From an uncultured Eubacteriales bacterium (GTDB taxonomy: Bacteria; Bacillota; Clostridia; Oscillospirales; Oscillospiraceae), in assembly GCA_900545515.1 (NCBI GenBank), contig UQZA01000012.1:6169-70168 (forward strand): a stretch of DNA of 64,000 bases. The letters are read 5' to 3'. Under the pieces are notes generated by a model that saw nothing but the letters and a program-made list of their open reading frames with translations, was not told where the DNA came from and did no database searches. The translations under genes were made by a program, and so were the position numbers. Shown in pieces: positions 43,538-51,861 of this stretch (its first letter is position 1; each line of letters begins with the position of its first letter).

Positions 43538-43565
43538 TTGATTGTGGGGAAAAAGCTGGTATAAT
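43538..43565 (+). promoter_or_regulatory. Regulator C promoter (extended -10)
   Basis: TTGATT (43538-43543), a 16-bp spacer and TGG-TATAAT with TATAAT at 43560-43565, 61 bases before the start codon. Confidence 0.65.
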
Positions 43566-43626
43566 GAAAACAACGCCTAAATGGGCACGGTGCCAGGCGA
43601 ACGCCAAATAAACGAAGGAGTCCCAT

Positions 43627-44718
43627 ATGGAGCTGAGAATTGAGAGAGAACCCTGTATGCTGTATGAAACGGTGGAGCTGCTCTATGCGTTTGTCAATGA
43701 CATCCCGGCGGAACGGTTGACGGCAGAAGGGACTTATTGTATCCCGGAGGGGGAGCTTGCTGGGATTATGGGGGCTGTATGTGCAAATTTGGACCCCCAA
43801 GATCCGGATTTGCACCGGTACTTTGCCCGGCGACCCATTTTAGACGAGCCGAACCAGTATACCTGCCTGGCGTTTTGCATGGTGTATGCCCTCGTTGACA
43901 TGCATGCCCTGGATATTCCCAGCCAGATAGAGGCCATGTGCGCCAGATGGGAGCGTATGCGCCGGGGTCCCTTTGTCATCCGGGCGATCAACCGCTTCAC
44001 CATCGATGTGTCCAAACACCCGGAGGGAAAGTCTGCTTTTTTGGCGGAGGAGCTGAAAAAGCTCCCCATTGAGGAGGACTTTTGCCTGGCCCTGTTGGAG
44101 ACCTTTTCCGACTACACGTACCGAATGGAGCAGCTTCGCGGGATGGTGGAGCCAGTGGCCCGGGAGTTGCGGCCTCTGCTGGAGCCTTATGTCTCCAACG
44201 CCCAGGGCCTGCAGCAGATGTGGCAGACGTTTTTTCAGGAGAATACGGTGGAGGATTTTTTGGACAAACGGACCGGGATGGTGCCGGAGCATCCCGTTGA
44301 CCGTGCGGGATTTGTCCTCAGGTACCTGGATGTCCACTGTGCGGTGGGCCATGGGTATTCCGAGCAGGACAGCTTTTGGATGCATTTGGGCGTTGCGCTG
44401 TTGCCCACCCTGCAGCCTGGCTTTGAACAGGGCCGCCTCAATGAGCGGGAGTTTGCTGCGTTCCACCTCCTGGGCGATAAAAGCCGGTCGGATATGATCC
44501 GGGCTGTGACAAACCGGGCCATGTCCATGCGGGATCTAACGGCCCAGCTGGGGCTGAATCCGGGCACGATCTTTCGCAACTTGAACAGCCTGACCAATGC
44601 AGGCCTCCTGGTCAAGGAGCTCCGGGGCGACCGGTATTTCTACCGGGCCAATTTCACATTCATTGAGGCAGTGTTCCAGCATATGCTGGATTTTTACCGA
44701 CAGGGTGAGGGCGACTGA
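43627..44718 (+). CDS. Winged-helix regulator with novel N-terminal domain, paralog C
   Basis: The 363-residue protein has the shared start (MELRIEREPCMLYETVELL, YAFVND, GTYCIPEGE), the unassigned central domain and a C-terminal winged helix (LLGDKSRSDMIRAV...RDLTAQLGLNPGTIFRNL). It is the shortest family member. ATG 43627 is preceded by GAAGGAG. Divergent from the MATE exporter, with a palindrome in the exporter promoter. Confidence 0.75.
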   Translation: MELRIEREPCMLYETVELLYAFVNDIPAERLTAEGTYCIPEGELAGIMGAVCANLDPQDPDLHRYFARRPILDEPNQYTCLAFCMVYALVDMHALDIPSQIEAMCARWERMRRGPFVIRAINRFTIDVSKHPEGKSAFLAEELKKLPIEEDFCLALLETFSDYTYRMEQLRGMVEPVARELRPLLEPYVSNAQGLQQMWQTFFQENTVEDFLDKRTGMVPEHPVDRAGFVLRYLDVHCAVGHGYSEQDSFWMHLGVALLPTLQPGFEQGRLNEREFAAFHLLGDKSRSDMIRAVTNRAMSMRDLTAQLGLNPGTIFRNLNSLTNAGLLVKELRGDRYFYRANFTFIEAVFQHMLDFYRQGEGD

Positions 44719-44760
44719 GGAAGCGGCAATCTGGCGCCTGGGCAGACAATCCAAAATACC

Positions 44761-44791
44761 GGGGGAGCCCTCTCGTGTGGAGGGCTCCCCC
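44761..44791 (-). terminator. Terminator of the small membrane protein gene (possibly bidirectional)
   Basis: The 12-bp stem GGGGGAGCCCTC/GAGGGCTCCCCC is followed on the minus strand by GGTATTTTGG. It lies 9 bases after the stop of the small gene at 44801, and 42 bases after regulator C on the plus strand. Confidence 0.7.
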
Positions 44792-44800
44792 GATGGGTTC

Positions 44801-44965
44801 TTACTGAGCGATTTTGGATGCAGCCTGACAGACGGCGTCTTCCACATTGGCAGCTGCCTTGTCAGCCAGCCGCCGGGCGGGATTCTGCCGGGGCATCATA
44901 AGGACTGCCACTGCGCCTACCGCAGCGCCCAGACCCATGGTAATCGCAAACGAATAGCCTTTCAT
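44801..44965 (-). CDS. Small single-span membrane protein
   Basis: This minus-strand frame encodes 54 residues from ATG 44965 (MKGYSFAITMGLG...), with a glycine-rich hydrophobic segment (about 5-23), then MPRQNPARRLADKAA and an amphipathic tail. ATG 44971 would add two residues, but AGGAGG lies 9 bases before ATG 44965 and only 3 before the upstream one. A terminator follows immediately. It resembles YtxH-like short envelope proteins in layout, but the family is not certain. Confidence 0.6.
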   Translation of the reverse strand: MKGYSFAITMGLGAAVGAVAVLMMPRQNPARRLADKAAANVEDAVCQAASKIAQ

Positions 44966-45165
44966 TTCCATACGCCTCCTTCCGCCCTTAGTATGCGCAG
45001 AAGTGGGGGAAAAGAAGCGAATTTTGAAAAATTTCCAGAAAATATGACGCAGACTCGCCCCATCGCCTTGAGGGCAGACGAAACCTACGGCCCACCCCCT
45101 GCAGCGCCCCTATGCGCTTACCTTCTGTGCATGCACATGGTACCACTGGGGCAAGCGCGGACGCC

Positions 45166-48129
45166 TTACTGGGTGATGGTAAAGGTCATGGACCGAACCA
45201 GCTGCCGGTTGAAATAGACTTCCAGCTGGTAATCCCCGGGGGTCTGAGGCGTCCGCTCCAGCTGGCCCAGGTATTTGCTGCCGGTCCACATGGTGTGCCA
45301 TTGGGCTGAGCCGGTGTAGTAGTCCACCGGGACTCCTTGGGCATCCCGCACAACGATGAGGGCTTCCACCTCCTCATCGCTGGAGGTCACGCCCTGCGTG
45401 GCCTCCAGGACAAAGGCGATGGAGCTGCCGGTGGTAAATTGGGTGGTCTGCTCCTCCGGCACCAGGTCCTTGGTGGCCCAATCCGGGTCCTCTGGAGTGG
45501 GGAAGGTGGCCATAAACACCTGGTCCGGGGTCAGGCCATACTGGGAGAAAGAGGTGGCTTCCGGCGTGGTGACAGTATAGGCGCCATTCAGCACCGTGAC
45601 GCCTCCGGCTGCCTGGATGGAGAAGGTGTAGGTCGTGTTGGGGAGTACCGTGGAGATCACGGCAGCAGGCTCTTCCGTTTGAATGGCCTCTGTGGTCTCC
45701 TCGCTGTTGCCGTAGGAGTACAGGAGAACCCATCCGCCCTCCGGCGCATCGCCTGCAAAGGTCCAGGAGAGGAGAATTTGACTGAGATCATCTGCCTGGA
45801 TGGCGCAGTCTGTAATGGAAACCGGATTTGCCGTAATGGCAATCCAGGCGTTTTGGCTCATTCCCGCCGCCGTGACCTCTACGGTGTAGGCGGTGTCCGG
45901 ATTCACGCCCTCTATGGTAGCGGTGCAGCCGGTGACGGTGGTGGTTTCATCAAAGCTGCCGGAGTCGTAGCATCGGACGGTCCAGCTGGCTACAGGCGTC
46001 TCCGGCTGATCCCAGGTTAAGGTGAGGGCGCTGCCGGTGTGGCTGCTGACCCGGAGGTTCTGGGCGACCACGGCCGGACCAACGGTGTAGGTGAGGCTGT
46101 TGCCGGTGAGATAGAAATCCTGCTCTGCCGTGAGCTGGAAGGTATAGGTTTTGCCCATGGTGAGACCGGTGACGGTGACATTCTGGCCGGAGAAGGTGCG
46201 AGTCTGAGGCTCCTCGCCCTCGGCGCTGTAGTGGAGGGTCCAGCTGTCCGGCTTGGGCCCGTCGGCGGTGAAGCTCAGGATGACCGAGCCGTCCTCCGGA
46301 CCGGTGACACCGGTGAAATTTACAATCTTGGTTTCGGCTCCGGTGGCGTAGGTGGCCCGGACCGGACCGGTGAGCTTGTGAAAGCCGTCGATGGATAGGG
46401 TTACGGTGTATTGGGTGTTGGGACTCAGCCCCGTAAAGGTGGCGGCCCCGTCGGACAGGGGCGCTTCGTAGGTGTTGCCATAAGTATCCTGGCAGGTGAG
46501 GTGCAGGAGGCTGGGATCTGCATCGGTGGCGAGTCGAATCTGGAAGCTATCCAGCGTACCGTTTACCACCTCCAGCTGCTGGATTGGGACGCAGTAGTAG
46601 CGAATGTAATAGTAATAGGCGCCTACGGCCAGGGCGGCCAGGACCAGAAGAACGGACAGGAAGATGATGAGACCCTTTACGGACCGGCGAGGAGCGGGCT
46701 CCCCGGCTTCCTGCGTCTGCTCAGCTGGCGCTTCCGGTGCTTCCTGGGGAGGTGACACCTGCTCCGTTGGGGCCGGTGTCTGCTCCGGCTGGGCCGGTAC
46801 GGCCGGTGTAGAGGCAGGAGCTTCCCCGGCAGACGAATCCAGGAGCACCTGGGCCCGGGAGAGAATCTCCGCAAGCTCCGGATCTGTAACCTCAACCTCT
46901 GCTTCGGGGTCCTGATCCTTCTCCTGGGGCAGGGTTTCATCCGGCGCCTCTTCTTGGGCAGGCGGCTCCTCCTGCACTGGCGCCTCTGGAGCTTCCTGGA
47001 CTTCTGGGGAAGGCGGCGCATCTGCCGGCTCCATGGGCTCCGGCTGGGGCTCCGGGACGGGGGAGGGAGCAGGCTGGGGTTCAGGCTCCGAACCCGGCGC
47101 TTCGACCGACGGCTCCGGTTCAGGCTCCGGCTGGGCCGCCTCTGCCCGGGCGTCCAGGGCGGCGGCCTCTGCGTCCAGGGTGGGGGCGGTCACAATGGGC
47201 GCGGCAATGACGGAATCGTTCACCGGATTGCGCTGCATGTAGCTCACCAGCGCCTGCCCCATGGCCTCCGGGCTCTGCCACCGGTCCTCGGGGCGGAAAG
47301 CGGCTGCCTTCAAAATGATGGCCGCCATTTCGTAGTCTGCATAGGCGGGGGGCGGCAGGGCTTCCCCCTTCAGGCGGCGAGCCTCCGCCCCTTCCTGCGA
47401 CTCCGCAAAGGGACCTTGCCCACCATTGTATACCAGATAAAGGACCATGCCCAGGGCGTAGAGATCAATGGTGGCATTCATCTCTCCAAAATCGTCAAAC
47501 AGCTCCGGCGCGGCAAAGGGCCCCCGGTATTTGGCGGGGAAGGTGGCGTACGGTAGGTCCTCCAAAGGGAGGAAGCCGAAGTCACCCAGCTGGAATTGAC
47601 GCTGGGAAGTGACAAAGATGTTGTCCGGTTTCAAATTTTGATAAAGATACCCGGCCTTCCGGCTGAGGGTCAGAGCGGCGCACAGATCGATGCCCAGGTT
47701 CACGGCGTTCAGATGGGTCATGGCGTTGCGCCGGGCGTAGGCAGACAGGGTAGTCCGGTATGGACTGAGGACCCACAGGTCCATGCCTACCTCCCCATTG
47801 GCTTTGGGGGTGGCCTGGTGGCTGTAGAAGGGGGCAAAGCCCCGGGTCTGAGCCAGCCGCTCCAACAGGCGGATTTCCTCCTCCAGACCGTGGGTCACAT
47901 CTTCGTAATAGCTCTGGGCGGCAGTCTGGTCGGCACAGGCGCCGGTGAGTAGCATGGCGTTCACCTGGGTCTGAGACTCTGGAACAGAGACCTGCTTTAG
48001 AATGAATTTTTCTTTCGTGACGGCATGAATCGCAGGGCAGCAAATGATGCCATTGTGGCTGCTGAAGGGGCTCCCTAAGGAGAAATCGTCCAGCAGGGGA
48101 GATACGGTTTTTGCATCCGCCAAATTCAT
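45166..48129 (-). CDS. Membrane Ser/Thr-kinase-like receptor with Fn3 ectodomain; catalytic Asp replaced
   Basis: The 987-residue protein has a kinase-fold domain (about 10-290): Lys45 (FILKQVSV), LKPDN with Lys167 and Asn170, and DFG at 183-185. However, the HRD motif is YQN, so the catalytic-base Asp is Asn165 and the Gly-rich loop is degenerate. A Pro/Glu-rich linker (about 300-480), one membrane segment (about 485-511), four Fn3-like repeats and a C-terminal domain (about 870-987) follow. It may be a weak kinase or a pseudokinase that senses the outside and binds ATP or a partner. Divergent from the zinc-ribbon membrane protein. Confidence 0.85.
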   Translation of the reverse strand: MNLADAKTVSPLLDDFSLGSPFSSHNGIICCPAIHAVTKEKFILKQVSVPESQTQVNAMLLTGACADQTAAQSYYEDVTHGLEEEIRLLERLAQTRGFAPFYSHQATPKANGEVGMDLWVLSPYRTTLSAYARRNAMTHLNAVNLGIDLCAALTLSRKAGYLYQNLKPDNIFVTSQRQFQLGDFGFLPLEDLPYATFPAKYRGPFAAPELFDDFGEMNATIDLYALGMVLYLVYNGGQGPFAESQEGAEARRLKGEALPPPAYADYEMAAIILKAAAFRPEDRWQSPEAMGQALVSYMQRNPVNDSVIAAPIVTAPTLDAEAAALDARAEAAQPEPEPEPSVEAPGSEPEPQPAPSPVPEPQPEPMEPADAPPSPEVQEAPEAPVQEEPPAQEEAPDETLPQEKDQDPEAEVEVTDPELAEILSRAQVLLDSSAGEAPASTPAVPAQPEQTPAPTEQVSPPQEAPEAPAEQTQEAGEPAPRRSVKGLIIFLSVLLVLAALAVGAYYYYIRYYCVPIQQLEVVNGTLDSFQIRLATDADPSLLHLTCQDTYGNTYEAPLSDGAATFTGLSPNTQYTVTLSIDGFHKLTGPVRATYATGAETKIVNFTGVTGPEDGSVILSFTADGPKPDSWTLHYSAEGEEPQTRTFSGQNVTVTGLTMGKTYTFQLTAEQDFYLTGNSLTYTVGPAVVAQNLRVSSHTGSALTLTWDQPETPVASWTVRCYDSGSFDETTTVTGCTATIEGVNPDTAYTVEVTAAGMSQNAWIAITANPVSITDCAIQADDLSQILLSWTFAGDAPEGGWVLLYSYGNSEETTEAIQTEEPAAVISTVLPNTTYTFSIQAAGGVTVLNGAYTVTTPEATSFSQYGLTPDQVFMATFPTPEDPDWATKDLVPEEQTTQFTTGSSIAFVLEATQGVTSSDEEVEALIVVRDAQGVPVDYYTGSAQWHTMWTGSKYLGQLERTPQTPGDYQLEVYFNRQLVRSMTFTITQ

Positions 48130-48150
48130 CGCCTCCTTTGACTACCTGAT

Positions 48151-48179
48151 ATCATAAGCGAAAAAACCGAAAAAAGCAA
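48151..48179 (-). promoter_or_regulatory. Promoter of the kinase-like receptor
   Basis: Minus-strand TTGCTT (48174-48179), a 17-bp spacer and TATGAT (48151-48156), 22 bases before the gene. Confidence 0.6.
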
Positions 48180-48190
48180 CAGGATTGTAG

Positions 48191-48219
48191 TTGTTTTATG
48201 GACGGGAAAATGGTATGAT
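48191..48219 (+). promoter_or_regulatory. Promoter of the zinc-ribbon membrane protein
   Basis: TTGTTT (48191-48196), a 17-bp spacer and TATGAT (48214-48219). The two divergent promoters are back to back, 11 bases apart, and share the same -10 sequence, so they may be co-regulated. Confidence 0.6.
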
Positions 48220-48270
48220 ATGGTCGAGCCGATTCTGAAAACAGTGCACAGCGTAACGGAGGGATCACGT

Positions 48271-49500
48271 TTGAGTAAAGTTATATGCGAATATTGCGGC
48301 ACCATTTACGCTGCGGAAAAGGGCGCATGCCCCATCTGCGGCAATCCTTATTCGCCGGAAAATACCAAGCCATGTGAAGAACCGCAGGAGAAGCAGGATG
48401 CGCCAAAGCGGCCGGAGGCTTCCAAGGAACCCACCATTCCGGTCCCGGAAATTCCCCTGAAAAAGGCCAAAGCCCAGCCGCCGGAACAGGCGAATCCACC
48501 TAAGAAAGCGTCCTCCGACTCCCGGAGCGGGTCTTCTAAGGGCCACTTTGCCGGGACTGTCTCCCGGAAGGATAAGACCATCTGCATTGTGCTGGGCTTA
48601 CTGGCTGCCGGTGCGCTGCTGTACGGCGGTTACCGGATTTTGAGCCCCTACCTGGGAAGCTCCAAGGAGCCGGCTGTGTCGGTCCCCCCCTCCAGTAGCG
48701 CTGTGTCCTGCACGGGCCTTGCCATGGAGACATCTCTGACCCTCACGGCCCAGGGGCAGAGCCAGGCCCTCCATGTGACCAAGACTCCGTCGGACGCCAC
48801 GGAGGCGCTCCGGTTTGTCTCTGACAAGCCTGCCGTTGCCACGGTGTCCCCAGAGGGGATGGTGGAGGCGGTGGGGCCCGGCCAAGCGGTCATCACCGTG
48901 ACCTGCGGTCAGGCCAGTGCCGTATGTACTGTCACCTGCGCCTTTACCCCTGGGGAGAGCACCGCGCCAGAGCCTTCCACAGATGGGCCGGAGGAATCCA
49001 CCGGCGAACCGGAGGAATCCACCGGACCAGTGGGCCAGCTGAGCCTCAGCTCTACCGACATCACTCTCTTCCAGAAGGGAGAGACCGCCCGCCTGACTGC
49101 CGGGAGCCTGCCGGGAAGCCGGCTCCAGTGGTCCAGCGAAGACGAGACGGTGGCCACAGTGGAAAACGGTGTGGTCACAGCTGTGGGTCCTGGCACCACG
49201 GAGATTCAGGCTGTCTATGAGGACCAGACCCTCACCTGTGTGGTACGCTGCAGATTTGAGGACACGGAAGAGGGCGAAGCCGCCATCAGCCATACCGATG
49301 TGACATTGGAAGTGGGCGAGAGCTTTACCCTGCTGTTGCGGCAGGCCAATGGCCAGGCCCTGGACGTGGCCTGGTCCCCTGGGGACGTCAGCGTCTGCAC
49401 CGTAGACGGCAACACCGTCACGGCTGTGGGCTCCGGTGATACGGAGGTCACTGGCGTCTACGAGGGCGTGACCTATACCTGTGTGGTGCGGGTGAAATGA
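48271..49500 (+). CDS. Zinc-ribbon membrane protein with Big_2-like Ig repeats
   Basis: The 409-residue product begins with a zinc ribbon (Cys6, Cys9, Cys20, Cys23: CEYCGT...CPICGN). A Lys/Pro-rich linker, one membrane segment (about 108-130), and three Big_2-like Ig repeats follow (motifs FVSDKPAVATVSPEGMVEAVGPG, shortened here). The start is TTG 48271: GGAGGGATCACG lies at good spacing and the next in-frame ATG upstream (48220) has no SD and is inside the promoter. The zinc ribbon is cytoplasmic and the Ig repeats are outside, mirroring the layout of the divergent receptor. Function unknown; probably acts with the receptor. Confidence 0.7.
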   Translation: MSKVICEYCGTIYAAEKGACPICGNPYSPENTKPCEEPQEKQDAPKRPEASKEPTIPVPEIPLKKAKAQPPEQANPPKKASSDSRSGSSKGHFAGTVSRKDKTICIVLGLLAAGALLYGGYRILSPYLGSSKEPAVSVPPSSSAVSCTGLAMETSLTLTAQGQSQALHVTKTPSDATEALRFVSDKPAVATVSPEGMVEAVGPGQAVITVTCGQASAVCTVTCAFTPGESTAPEPSTDGPEESTGEPEESTGPVGQLSLSSTDITLFQKGETARLTAGSLPGSRLQWSSEDETVATVENGVVTAVGPGTTEIQAVYEDQTLTCVVRCRFEDTEEGEAAISHTDVTLEVGESFTLLLRQANGQALDVAWSPGDVSVCTVDGNTVTAVGSGDTEVTGVYEGVTYTCVVRVK

Positions 49501-49530
49501 CAACATGAGTGAAGGCTTTTTCTAAAATTG

Positions 49531-49576
49531 CCTGGGGGTGTCTCAAAACGAATGAGACACCCCCAGGTTGGTTTTT
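49531..49576 (+). terminator. Strong terminator after the zinc-ribbon gene
   Basis: CCTGGGGGTGTCTCA pairs perfectly with TGAGACACCCCCAGG around a short loop, followed by TTGGTTTTT. Confidence 0.9.
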
Positions 49577-49616
49577 GTGTGTATTTTACGCCGCCGCTGC
49601 GTAAAATTGCACAGAA

Positions 49617-49823
49617 TCAATCTTCTACACCTACACGGTTGTGCCGGCGGAATAAGAGACTGACGCACCAGAGACCGGCCAGGCCCACCAGAGTGTAGAT
49701 GATGCGGCTGACCAGACCTGTCTGGCCGCCAAACAGCCAGGCCACCAGGTCAAACTGGCAGATCCCCACCAGCCCCCAGTTGACAGCGCCGATGATGGAA
49801 AGAATTAATGCAAGGGTATCCAT
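49617..49823 (-). CDS. DUF378-family small membrane protein
   Basis: The 68-residue product has two hydrophobic segments and the DUF378 motifs: ILSIIGAVNWGLVGI and YTLVGLAGLW. Function is unknown in the family. The start ATG 49823 is preceded by GGGAGG at about 8 bases; the upstream frame extension lacks an SD. It is the last gene of the minus-strand group that begins with lysC. Confidence 0.85.
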   Translation of the reverse strand: MDTLALILSIIGAVNWGLVGICQFDLVAWLFGGQTGLVSRIIYTLVGLAGLWCVSLLFRRHNRVGVED

Positions 49824-49895
49824 GTGAAAACCTCCCTTTCTTCGTGGATGGCTGTAGTATTTCCCAGAAGACAGAAGGCTATGCATATGGGCGGC

Positions 49896-50321
49896 TTATG
49901 CCTCAAACGCCATGAGGTTGAGGCCGATTTCCGGGTCCATCCTCCGCTCCACCCGGCCCTCCAGAAGGGTGACCACCAGCTCGCAGGTGGCGCTGATGAC
50001 GGCCCGGTTCAGGTGCCCGCCGAAGACCCGGCCCTCCTGGTCGCCGATGCTCATATGGAAATGACCATAGGGCTGGTCCTCCTGGGTGGTGAGGGTGCCG
50101 TGGAGAGAGATGATCTCATATTCTCCCTGGAACTGGTTGGATTTGTACTCCTGGGTGGCCGGGAAGTAAACGCCCACCGTCACATCATCCGCAGCGCCCA
50201 GGCCGTTCACTGACGCCAGGGTGATGTGCTCCCGGCGGGCCAGCTCCAGGAGCCGGTCCACCACTTCCTCTCCCCGGTCCAGCCGGACGATCAGGGTGTT
50301 TCCAAACTTTTTGTATTCCAT
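49896..50321 (-). CDS. PPC/DUF296-domain protein
   Basis: The 141-residue protein is a stand-alone PPC (DUF296) domain, with the conserved PYGHFHMSIGD and VFGGHL region whose His residues can bind metal. Bacterial members are small soluble trimers of uncertain role; plant AT-hook relatives bind DNA. Starts at ATG 50321, 15 bases after lysC. Confidence 0.85.
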   Translation of the reverse strand: MEYKKFGNTLIVRLDRGEEVVDRLLELARREHITLASVNGLGAADDVTVGVYFPATQEYKSNQFQGEYEIISLHGTLTTQEDQPYGHFHMSIGDQEGRVFGGHLNRAVISATCELVVTLLEGRVERRMDPEIGLNLMAFEA

Positions 50322-50336
50322 ATGTTCTGTTCCTCC

Positions 50337-51647
50337 TTAATTTTTTGGGAAAAAGCTGTCAAAAATAGCTTGCATAGCTTGTTCATAGTCCCCGTCGTCC
50401 ACGCCCAGGACAATGTTCAGCTCCTTGGTGCCCTGGTCGATGAGGCGGATGTTGACCCCAGCCTGGCTGACGGCGGTAAAGAGCCGGGAGGCCACCTGAG
50501 GCCGCCCCGCCATGCCCCGGCCCACCACGGCAATCATGGAAAGACCGTCGCAAATTTGCAGGCTGTCCGGGTGGACGGCGGCCTCCACATCAGAAAGGAG
50601 CTGCTGCCGGTGGGGCTCCAGGAGCTCCGTTTGGGCGACCAGGCAGACGCTGCCAATGCCTGTGGCCAGGTGTTCAAATGGCACGCCGTTTTTCTCCAGG
50701 CAGGACAGAATTTTCCGGCAATAACCCACCTCGCTGTTGGACCGCTCCTTTTCCACCTGAAGGGCGGAGTAGCCCCGCCGGCCTGCCAGGCCGGTGATGG
50801 CCCCGGCAGGCTCCGTGGCCTGGGCCACGATCCAGGTGCCGGGAGCCTGGGGGTCCATGGTGTTGCAGATGTGAATGGGAATCCCGGCGGCCTTAGCCGG
50901 GTAAATGGCGTCCTCGTGGAGGACGGTGGCCCCCAGGTAGGCCAGCTCCCGGACCTCAGCGTAGGTCATGGTTGCGATGGGGGGAGGCGCGGCGATGACC
51001 CGGGGGTCTGCAGCCAGAACGCCGGACACATCGGTCCAGTTTTCGTACACTCTGGATCCAGAGGCCCGTGCCAAAACTGCCCCGGAGATGTCAGAGCCGC
51101 CCCGGGAGAAGGTGGCCACGGCCCCATCCGGCATGCCGCCGTAAAAGCCGGGCATCACCGCCCCAGGCAGATCCTGGAGCTTGGCAGCCAGGGTTTTTTG
51201 GGCGGCCTCTCCGTCAAATTGCCCCTTCTCATCAAAAAAGATACATTGAGCCGGATCCAGAAAGGGGAGGTTCAGAAGGGCCGCCATGATCCTGGCGCTG
51301 AAGTATTCTCCCCGGCTGGCGCAGAAGTCCTGCCCGGCTCCCCGCTCCATGGCCCAGAGAGTGGCCCGGAACTCCTCCTCCAGGTCCAGGCTGAGGCCCA
51401 GCTGCGCCGCGATTTCCTGGAAGCGGCTGGCCACCGGGGTGAAGGCCTCCGCCACGTTCCCACCCTGCCGGGCCTCCTCGTGGCAGCGGTACAGCTGGTC
51501 TGTGATTTTGATATCCTCCGGGAACCGCTTGCCCGGGGCGGAGACCACCACAAACCGGCGCTCCTCCTTCAGAGCGAGAATGTCTCGGACCATCTGAAAG
51601 TGTGCGGCGTCACACAGAGAGGTGCCGCCGAATTTTGCTGTTATCAT
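50337..51647 (-). CDS. lysC: Aspartate kinase
   Basis: The 436-residue protein begins MITAKFGGTSL with the aspartokinase signature and has the SRGGSDISGA-type catalytic region (TFSRGGSDISG) and C-terminal ACT domains. It phosphorylates aspartate for lysine, threonine and methionine. It lies 214 bases downstream of dapB on the same strand, with a 22-bp dispersed repeat in the gap. Feedback type not determinable. Confidence 0.92.
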   Translation of the reverse strand: MITAKFGGTSLCDAAHFQMVRDILALKEERRFVVVSAPGKRFPEDIKITDQLYRCHEEARQGGNVAEAFTPVASRFQEIAAQLGLSLDLEEEFRATLWAMERGAGQDFCASRGEYFSARIMAALLNLPFLDPAQCIFFDEKGQFDGEAAQKTLAAKLQDLPGAVMPGFYGGMPDGAVATFSRGGSDISGAVLARASGSRVYENWTDVSGVLAADPRVIAAPPPIATMTYAEVRELAYLGATVLHEDAIYPAKAAGIPIHICNTMDPQAPGTWIVAQATEPAGAITGLAGRRGYSALQVEKERSNSEVGYCRKILSCLEKNGVPFEHLATGIGSVCLVAQTELLEPHRQQLLSDVEAAVHPDSLQICDGLSMIAVVGRGMAGRPQVASRLFTAVSQAGVNIRLIDQGTKELNIVLGVDDGDYEQAMQAIFDSFFPKN

Positions 51648-51776
51648 ATTTACCTATCCTCTTGCCTGGCCCGGTGGGGGCGGCAATGCCAAATCAAAAA
51701 ATCACAATCTGTCGGGAAGAGTAGAAGAAGGTCCGGATTCGCCGAAGCGCTGGGGATCACGGCGTATCCTGCCGCC

Positions 51777-51798
51777 GGTGCGTCCGGAAGGCCGCACC
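51777..51798. repeat. 22-bp dispersed hairpin repeat, inverted copy
   Basis: On the minus strand this reads GGTGCGGC...GACGCACC and differs from the copy at 477-498 only in the central bases. The flank contains GGATTCGCCGAA, again as in other copies. Located between dapB and lysC. Confidence 0.75.
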
Positions 51799-51861
51799 CT
51801 GCGGCGCCTCCCACAGCGTGCCCCGCATATGCGCTGCTCCCTGCCTCTGGCTGTCTCAAAG

